A stretch of DNA of 35,307 bases, taken from positions 1-35,307 of the forward strand of contig VGOB01000025.1 in the NCBI GenBank assembly GCA_016865935.1, given 5' to 3'. This stretch comes from Chloroflexota bacterium (GTDB taxonomy: Bacteria > Chloroflexota > Anaerolineae > UBA4142). Position 1 is the stretch's first letter. Each line of letters begins with the position of its first letter. The position numbers were made by a program, and so were the translations under genes. The notes below the pieces were generated by a model that worked only from the letters and a program-made list of their open reading frames with translations, searched no databases and was not told where the DNA came from. Positions 32,401 to 35,307 of this stretch are shown here, in pieces.

Positions 32401-32918
32401 AAAATCGGAATGAGCGGACCGGTGAGCAACAGGACAACGCCGGACAAAAGATCGATCGCGAAAACACACGCGAGGATGAGCAGCGGGACGAGCGCGGCGA
32501 GGATGAGTTGCGGCAAGTATTGGCTATAGTACGCTTCGAGCGACTCGATGCCTTCGTTGAGCGTATTGGTTAATTCGCCGGTGCGCTCACCGCGCGCGTA
32601 CGCCGGACCGAGCGCGAGCAGATGCGCGAAGACACGCTCGCGCAGATCGCGTTTGACGCGCGCCGCGATCTCGAACGCGCTTACGTCGCCCGCCCACGCG
32701 AGCAAGGCGCGTGCGGCGATGAGCGCGAGCAGAACGAGCAGCGCGTTCCCCACGCGTGCGAGCGTCGCGTCTTGCAAAAACACTTGCGCGACGATCGCGC
32801 TCAGCACGCGCGCTTGCGCGACGATCAAAACGCCAACGCCGACGCCGCACAGAATCGTCAACGCAAACAAGACGCGCACATTTTTCAGTTGGGCGAGCAG
32901 GCGTTTGTCGAATTTCAT
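29406..32918 (-). CDS. cydDC: Fused CydD-CydC thiol ABC exporter
   Basis: 1170 residues carrying both halves of the heterodimeric CydDC exporter (cysteine/glutathione efflux; needed for cytochrome bd and periplasmic redox balance). Order: TMD1 (about 1-315), NBD1 (about 345-570), TMD2 (about 620-895), NBD2 (about 925-1165). NBD1 has Walker A VGHTGAGKST, signature LSGGQAQRLALARA, Walker B ILILDEPTAHLD. NBD2 has VGPSGAGKSS, LSGGERQRLAIARA, ILILDEATAHLD. TMD1 GLTTLKMFGRS and TMD2 GIQGIADLLAYGRE are CydD/CydC hallmarks. All three junctions between these domains contain repeat-encoded residues: SSFILHPSSFL, then about 44 residues with QRSVVSGQPSAVSHQQSAF, then DRRPTTDDRRPQTNTAVSG. The C-terminus (TKDER) and stop are also repeat-derived. 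It lies upstream of VKOR, another thiol-redox gene. Confidence 0.92.
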   Translation of the reverse strand: MKFDKRLLAQLKNVRVLFALTILCGVGVGVLIVAQARVLSAIVAQVFLQDATLARVGNALLVLLALIAARALLAWAGDVSAFEIAARVKRDLRERVFAHLLALGPAYARGERTGELTNTLNEGIESLEAYYSQYLPQLILAALVPLLILACVFAIDLLSGVVLLLTGPLIPIFMILIGSAADALTRRQWKSLSILSAHFLDVLQGLTTLKMFGRSREQIATIARVSQQFRDATLGVLRVAFLSAFALEMIATISTAIIAVEIGLRLLYGQIEFEPAFFVLVLAPDFYLPLRLLGARFHAGMTGVAAGARLFQILEGRMKDEGGRRKAPSSFILHPSSFLGFDDVHYSYDNTRAALDGVSFAVERGERVALVGHTGAGKSTIVNLLLRFIEPARGEILCDGKPLRDWSPRAWRDQIAWAPQLPYLFNDSIAHNIRLARPDASLDDVTRAARLAHADEFIRALPQQYDTIIGERGARLSGGQAQRLALARAFLKDAPILILDEPTAHLDPENETLIQDAIERLMQNRTALIISHRVSTLRRADKIIVLEQGRVAEIGTHAELIARHSAISDQRSVVSGQPSAVSHQQSAFAIRNSQFAIHNSPIANRKSKIENPVTPLASRPALLRLLQFVAPFKSRIALAVLLGAGTIGSSIGLMATSAYIIASAARHPSIADLAVAIVGVRFFGIARGVLRYLERLVSHQVNFDLLARLRVWFYESIEPHAPARLLTQRSGDLLTRLVGDIETLQNFYVRVLAPPLVAFVIAVLIGAYLARFDATLALVVLALMFLVGVVLPILARQTSRRSNQQTIQLRAELTAQLVDGIQGIADLLAYGREQTQIARVRAMSRALIRAQTRLAISAGAHNALGNALAQFALWCALFIAIPLVNAARFDGVYLPVLALAVLASFEGALALPLAFQYLDGSLLAARRLFEFSDRRPTTDDRRPQTNTAVSGEPSAVVFENVSFRYAPDEPRVLDRVSFDLRAGKSLAIVGPSGAGKSSIVNVLLRFWEYEGGNIFVAGRDLRAYAPEDARALFAVVPQTTHLFNSTLRENLLLARPDASEAEMIDAARGAQIHDFIAALPDGYATRIGEQGLRLSGGERQRLAIARALLKRAPILILDEATAHLDPATERAVWRALRAQTRTMLIITHQRAGLEDVDEIIALNARTKDER
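30051..30122. repeat. Repeat insertion at the TMD2-NBD2 junction of cydDC
   Basis: GACGGCTGACGGCTCACCGC units are followed by GGTCGTCGGTCATCGGTCGTC units. These are the families seen at 31160-31227 and 16473-16552. The block stays in frame and encodes about 24 residues. Confidence 0.8.
31059..31227. repeat. Four-family repeat block at the NBD1-TMD2 junction of cydDC
   Basis: In order: GGGGCGAGAGGCGAGGGGCG, CGATTTT heptamers, GAATTGC/GAATTGT heptamers and CTGACGG/CTGATGG/CTGATCG heptamers. About 170 bases stay open in the gene's frame, giving a Ser/Gln/Asn-rich linker of more than 45 residues. Confidence 0.85.
31905..31976. repeat. GGATGAA repeat palindrome at the TMD1-NBD1 junction of cydDC
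   Basis: AAGGATGAAGGATGAAGGAT… faces …CTTCATCCTTCATCCTTCC around GGGGCTTTCCGC. Same heptamer family as 29240-29417. It encodes KDEGGRRKAPSSFILHPSSF. Confidence 0.85.
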
Positions 32919-32966
32919 AACCGACCGTAGACGGAAGACTGCCGACCATTGAGGCGCGGCGCAGTG

Positions 32967-32995
32967 AGAATACTATACCCCTGCGCGGTTGTCAA
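32967..32995 (-). promoter_or_regulatory. Predicted promoter of cydDC
   Basis: Minus-strand TTGACA (32995-32990), 17 bases, TATTCT (32972-32967). The start would be near 32960, about 42 bases before the ATG at 32918. Confidence 0.6.
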
Positions 32996-33001
32996 ACGGC
33001 T

Positions 33002-33030
33002 TTGACAGTGCCGGAAATTCACGCTAGAAT
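33002..33030 (+). promoter_or_regulatory. Predicted plus-strand promoter, back to back with the cydDC promoter
   Basis: TTGACA (33002-33007), 17 bases, TAGAAT (33025-33030). Its -35 box and that of cydDC form the palindrome TGTCAAA-CGGC-TTTGACA. No ORF begins in the next 100 bases; it may add transcription to higBA or make a short RNA. Confidence 0.55.
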
Positions 33031-33103
33031 GAGCGTGCTGTTCGGCTCGCGCCGGATGCTGGGGTCTTAATCGCAGTTTGCCTATGCGCGTGCTAATGGC
33101 AGA

Positions 33104-33131
33104 TTGACGCTATCTCAATTTGAGATATAAT
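33104..33131 (+). promoter_or_regulatory. Promoter and operator of higBA
   Basis: TTGACG (33104-33109), 16 bases, TATAAT (33126-33131). The spacer and -10 box contain a perfect 8-bp palindrome, TATCTCAA-T-TTGAGATA (33111-33127), a likely operator for HigA autorepression. The ATG at 33136 is 4 bases after the -10 box, so the transcript should be leaderless. Confidence 0.8.
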
Positions 33132-33135
33132 AACT

Positions 33136-33423
33136 ATGCACCTCATCTCACGTAAGGCGCTACGCCAATTCTGGGAGAACCATCCTGATAGCGAGACGGC
33201 ATTGGCGCGCTGGTTTCAAGTGATGCGGCGTACCGATTTTCGCAACTTGGCTGAATTGCGCGCCGGTTTACCGACGGCGGACCAAGTCGGCGATTGGATC
33301 GTGTTCAACATCGGCGGGAACAAGTATCGCTTGATCGCATCGGTTCACTTTAATCGCGGCAAGGTCTATATTCGGCATGTACTCACGCATCAGGAATATG
33401 ATCGAGGAGATTGGAAAAAATGA
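33136..33423 (+). CDS. higB: HigB-type mRNA interferase toxin
   Basis: A 95-residue toxin of the HigB family (RelE superfamily), which cleaves ribosome-bound mRNA. The whole-length pattern matches E. coli-type HigB: MHLISRKALRQFWENHPDSE at the start, ADQVGDWIVFNIGGNKYRLIASVHF in the middle, and YIRHVLTHQEYDRGDW at the end with the usual catalytic His/Tyr cluster. It is the first gene of the pair, as is typical for hig loci. Its TGA overlaps the antitoxin ATG (ATGA). Expression is expected to be repressed through the palindrome at 33111-33127. Confidence 0.92.
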   Translation: MHLISRKALRQFWENHPDSETALARWFQVMRRTDFRNLAELRAGLPTADQVGDWIVFNIGGNKYRLIASVHFNRGKVYIRHVLTHQEYDRGDWKK

Positions 33424-33818
33424 GCGTTCTAACTAAAGAAATAACAAATCACTGGGTGACGATCCGTCCTTGGTTGACTATTCGCAACGAACGCGAATAT
33501 GATCAGGCAGTCAAACGCTTGAACGGATTGCTTGACGAGATTGGCGATAACGAACGCCACCCACTCTATGGATTGTTGGACACACTGGGCACGCTGATCC
33601 AGGCGTATGAAGAAAAACATTATTCGGTGCCAAAGCGTAGCGGCGGCGATATGCTCCGCTTCTTTATGGAAGAACATGCGTTAGCGCAAACCGACTTGCC
33701 GGAAGTTGGCTCGCAAGGTGTCGTGTCCGAAGTGCTGAATGGCAAACGCGAATTGAATCTTCGGCAAGTGCGCGCGTTAGCCAAGCGATTCCACGTATCG
33801 CCGGCGGTGTTCATTTAG
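33420..33818 (+). CDS. higA: HigA-type antitoxin with C-terminal HTH
   Basis: A 132-residue antitoxin. The N-terminal half is an elongated helical region (VTIRPWLTIRNEREYDQAVKRLNGLLDEIG…HPLYGLLDTLGTLIQAYEEKHY). The C-terminal half is an HTH_XRE/Cro-like DNA-binding domain (DMLRFFMEEHALAQTDLPEVGSQGVVSEVLNGKRELNLRQVRALAKRFHV). Length and order match E. coli HigA. The start at 33420 is chosen for its ATGA overlap with higB and for AGGAGA upstream at about 33404. HigA should neutralise HigB and repress the operon. Confidence 0.92.
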   Translation: MSVLTKEITNHWVTIRPWLTIRNEREYDQAVKRLNGLLDEIGDNERHPLYGLLDTLGTLIQAYEEKHYSVPKRSGGDMLRFFMEEHALAQTDLPEVGSQGVVSEVLNGKRELNLRQVRALAKRFHVSPAVFI

Positions 33819-33839
33819 CCGATGCGAAGAGGAAACAAA

Positions 33840-35087
33840 ATGCCATCCACAATTTCTAACCACGACAAAGAGCTCGCCGAATTTTTTACCGATGTTGAAC
33901 CCCTGCGCGATTGGTTCAGCAATGCTGTCGTCGCGCCAGAATTGGCAAGGCGCATCCTTGTCATTCACGGCGTCGGCGGTGTGGGCAAGTCGTCGCTCTT
34001 GCGAATGTTTCGCTTGCACTGCAAAAGCGTCAACGTTCCCGTCGCGCTCGCATCGGGCGATGAGGCGAAATCCGCGCTCAATGTGCTGACGCGTTGGATG
34101 GATGATTTGAAAGCGGACGGCATCGCGTTGCCAGCGTTCAGCAAAACGTTCGAGCATTATCGCGCGATTCAGGCGAAGGTTGAAAACGAATCGGCGAAAA
34201 CCGCGGAGAAACTTGCAAAAGGCGCAACCAAGACGATTATCGAAACGGCAGCAAGCACGATCCCAGGCGTCGGTCCGCTGATCGGCAAATTGGGTGGAAT
34301 GGGCGCAGAGGCGTTGGTGGATTGGATGCGCGGATTTCTGACCAAGCCCGATATTGATTTGCTCCTCGACCCCGCGAAAAAACTGACCGACGATTTTCTC
34401 GCCGATGTAGCGCCAGCCGCCGACAAGAGACGTATCGTGCTGATGCTCGACACGTTCGAGCAGATGACCGCGCTCGACGATTGGGCACGCGATGTCGCGC
34501 AACGGGTAGGGCAAATTTCCAATTTGCCTGCGGGACAAATTGGAAATTTGTCCCACGGCGTTCTTTTCGTCATTGCTGGTCGCGCTTTGCCGAATTGGAA
34601 TCGCGCGTGGGATGGTTTTATGGCGAACGCCCAAATCGAAGAACTCAAACCGATGGGCGAAGACGTGATGCGCGAGTTGATTCGGCGGTATTACGCGACG
34701 ATGCGCGGCGGACAACCGAATCCAACCCAGGTGGACGCCATCATTCGCTTTGCGCGCGGCTTGCCGATGGTCGTGACGAGCGCGGTGCAGTTGTGGGTCA
34801 AGTACGGCGTCGAGGATTTCCAATCGGTCAAAGCCGAAATCGTCGCAAACCTGGTTGATCGCTTGATGGAAGGCGTGCCGAGCGCGCTGATTCCCGCGCT
34901 CGAAGCGGCGGCAATCGTGCGCTGGTTCGACCAGCCGATTCTGCGCGCGGTGACTGGGCTTGCCGACGTGCGCGATGTCTATAACGAGTTGCGGCGTTTT
35001 CCATTTGTACGAACGCGCGTGGAAGGGCTGGCACTGCACGACGCGATGCGCGTGGCTGGTAGCCAAGCTTCTGGTATCCTACAATAA
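33840..35087 (+). CDS. STAND/NTPase-like ATPase, probably truncated at its C-terminus
   Basis: 415 residues as it stands. An N-terminal P-loop domain has ILVIHGVGGVGKSSLLRMF (Walker A, about 40-58) and RRIVLMLDTFEQM (Walker B, about 197-210), the arrangement of NB-ARC/NACHT-like STAND ATPases. A helical region with LPMVVTSAVQLW and IVRWFDQPILRAVTG follows. The protein ends VEGLALHDAMRVAG and stops 10 residues later. STAND ATPases of this type usually continue well past the LHD motif with helical or sensor repeats, and here that point is the edge of a HEARO-like RNA, so truncation is inferred. Residues near 223-238 (GQISNLPAGQIGNL) come from an inserted palindrome. GAGG supports the start at 33840 over one at 33822. 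Confidence 0.75.
   Translation: MPSTISNHDKELAEFFTDVEPLRDWFSNAVVAPELARRILVIHGVGGVGKSSLLRMFRLHCKSVNVPVALASGDEAKSALNVLTRWMDDLKADGIALPAFSKTFEHYRAIQAKVENESAKTAEKLAKGATKTIIETAASTIPGVGPLIGKLGGMGAEALVDWMRGFLTKPDIDLLLDPAKKLTDDFLADVAPAADKRRIVLMLDTFEQMTALDDWARDVAQRVGQISNLPAGQIGNLSHGVLFVIAGRALPNWNRAWDGFMANAQIEELKPMGEDVMRELIRRYYATMRGGQPNPTQVDAIIRFARGLPMVVTSAVQLWVKYGVEDFQSVKAEIVANLVDRLMEGVPSALIPALEAAAIVRWFDQPILRAVTGLADVRDVYNELRRFPFVRTRVEGLALHDAMRVAGSQASGILQ
34509..34554. repeat. Double palindrome inserted in the ATPase gene
   Basis: GGCAAATT-TCC-AATTTGCC (34510-34528) and GGGACAAATT-GGA-AATTTGTCCC (34532-34554) sit side by side. The left arm of the whole (GGGCAAATTTCCAATTTG) also pairs with the right arm, missing one base. 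It stays in frame. Confidence 0.85.
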
Positions 35088-35252
35088 CGGGTAGGCGTCG
35101 CGGTCCTTGACACGATAAACACGGAAGGACTCTGTTACGAGCCGAATTGATTGGTGGTGCAAGTCCGAGATAAATGGTGACAGGATTGGACAAAAAGCGG
35201 GCTCTGGCAAGGCGCCGCGAGCCCGCGAGCGGGACGTGTCCGCCATTTATTC
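35075..35252 (+). ncRNA. HEARO / IscB-type omega-RNA-like structured RNA
   Basis: The stretch GGCGTCGCGG (35094), CTTGAC, CGATAAACAC (35113), CTCTGT (35130) and GTGCAAGTCCGA (35157-35168), in this order and spacing, matches my recollection of HEARO/omega-RNA. Folding supports it: GTCCTT/AAGGAC (35103/35125), ATAAATGG/CCATTTAT (35170/35243), GGACA/TGTCC (35188/35237) and GCGGGCTC/GAGCCCGC (35197/35219). HEARO RNAs guide or accompany IscB HNH nucleases of IS200/IS605-like elements. No IscB ORF follows within the window: a minus-strand gene ends at 35247, so this appears to be a stand-alone copy. The 5' end, where a guide would be, is uncertain. Confidence 0.75.
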
Positions 35253-35307
35253 GTGATCCAGGTCTGCAATCGCCTTGCGCAGCGTGCTTTCATCCAACAG
35301 CTGTTTC
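35247..35307 (-). CDS. C-terminal end of an unidentified protein (partial)
   Basis: Reading in from the right window edge on the minus strand, the frame KQLLDESTLRKAIADLDHE ends at TAA (35249-35247). The charged helical sequence looks like a genuine protein tail, but 19 residues are too few to assign. The stop codon overlaps the 3' arm of the HEARO-like RNA. Confidence 0.45.
   Translation of the reverse strand, partial: KQLLDESTLRKAIADLDHE

Noticed and set aside
33029-33070. 13-codon ORF (MSVLFGSRRMLGS) after the plus-strand promoter
   Set aside because: Its ATG overlaps the predicted -10 box, so it could not be transcribed from that promoter.
35088-35250. Group II intron 5' end or cobalamin riboswitch
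   Set aside because: There is no GUGYG 5' end, intron-encoded protein or B12-box. The sequence blocks fit HEARO/omega-RNA better.

Overview
The window looks like a chromosomal segment of an uncultured Chloroflexota bacterium (Anaerolineae-like). This is inferred from GC-rich, GCG-heavy coding sequence, an isopentenyl phosphate kinase, a DUF951 protein, a roadblock/Ras-like GTPase cluster, Thr/Pro-rich lipoproteins, and many short palindromic and 7-9-mer repeats between and inside genes. No rRNA or tRNA gene was seen.

Layout. 1-99: end of an unidentified gene. 315-7385 (+): secreted triple-PA14 protein, GT39 glycosyltransferase, DUF92 membrane protein, RsmI-like methyltransferase, NDP-sugar nucleotidyltransferase, PLP aminotransferase and a YkgJ-type Cys-cluster protein. 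7430-8731 (-): Glu/Leu dehydrogenase, divergent from gatB (8902-10350). 10473-13675 (+): a signalling operon under a consensus promoter, with a PATAN-roadblock protein, a roadblock protein with a novel C-terminal domain, a small protein, and a response-regulator/Rab-like GTPase fusion. 13698-15564: an AT-rich foreign island; its first gene is a chimera of a host lipoprotein leader and a foreign HExxH protein. 15649-21319 (-): isopentenyl phosphate kinase, sugar-binding lipoprotein, a decayed UPF0175/DUF3368 toxin-antitoxin pair, MGDG-synthase-like glycosyltransferase, MFS exporter and DUF951. 21402-23771 (-): Slt-type lytic transglycosylase with TPR repeats, divergent from tilS (23948-25450). 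Then an EamA transporter (+), a YWTD-like propeller lipoprotein (-), a VKOR-family protein (-) and a fused CydD-CydC ABC exporter (-). 33136-35087 (+): higB-higA and a STAND-like ATPase cut short next to a HEARO/omega-RNA-like structured RNA.

Main discovery candidate. The VKOR gene appears to stop at a TGA (28781-28783), but the frame continues for 27 codons and restores the C-terminal part of the fold. The TGA sits exactly where the first Cys of the VKOR CxxC active site belongs (UGA-Ile-Trp-Cys). Seven bases after it lies a hairpin with a bulged U and an AGG loop, spaced like the E. coli fdhF SECIS. I read it as a selenocysteine-containing VKOR, placed beside a CydDC thiol exporter.

Second theme. 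Short repeats have colonised the region at high density. They form terminators, supply -35 boxes and stop codons, and are translated in frame as linkers, including all three inter-domain junctions of CydDC. Several promoters sit so close to the start codon that the mRNAs would be leaderless or nearly so.
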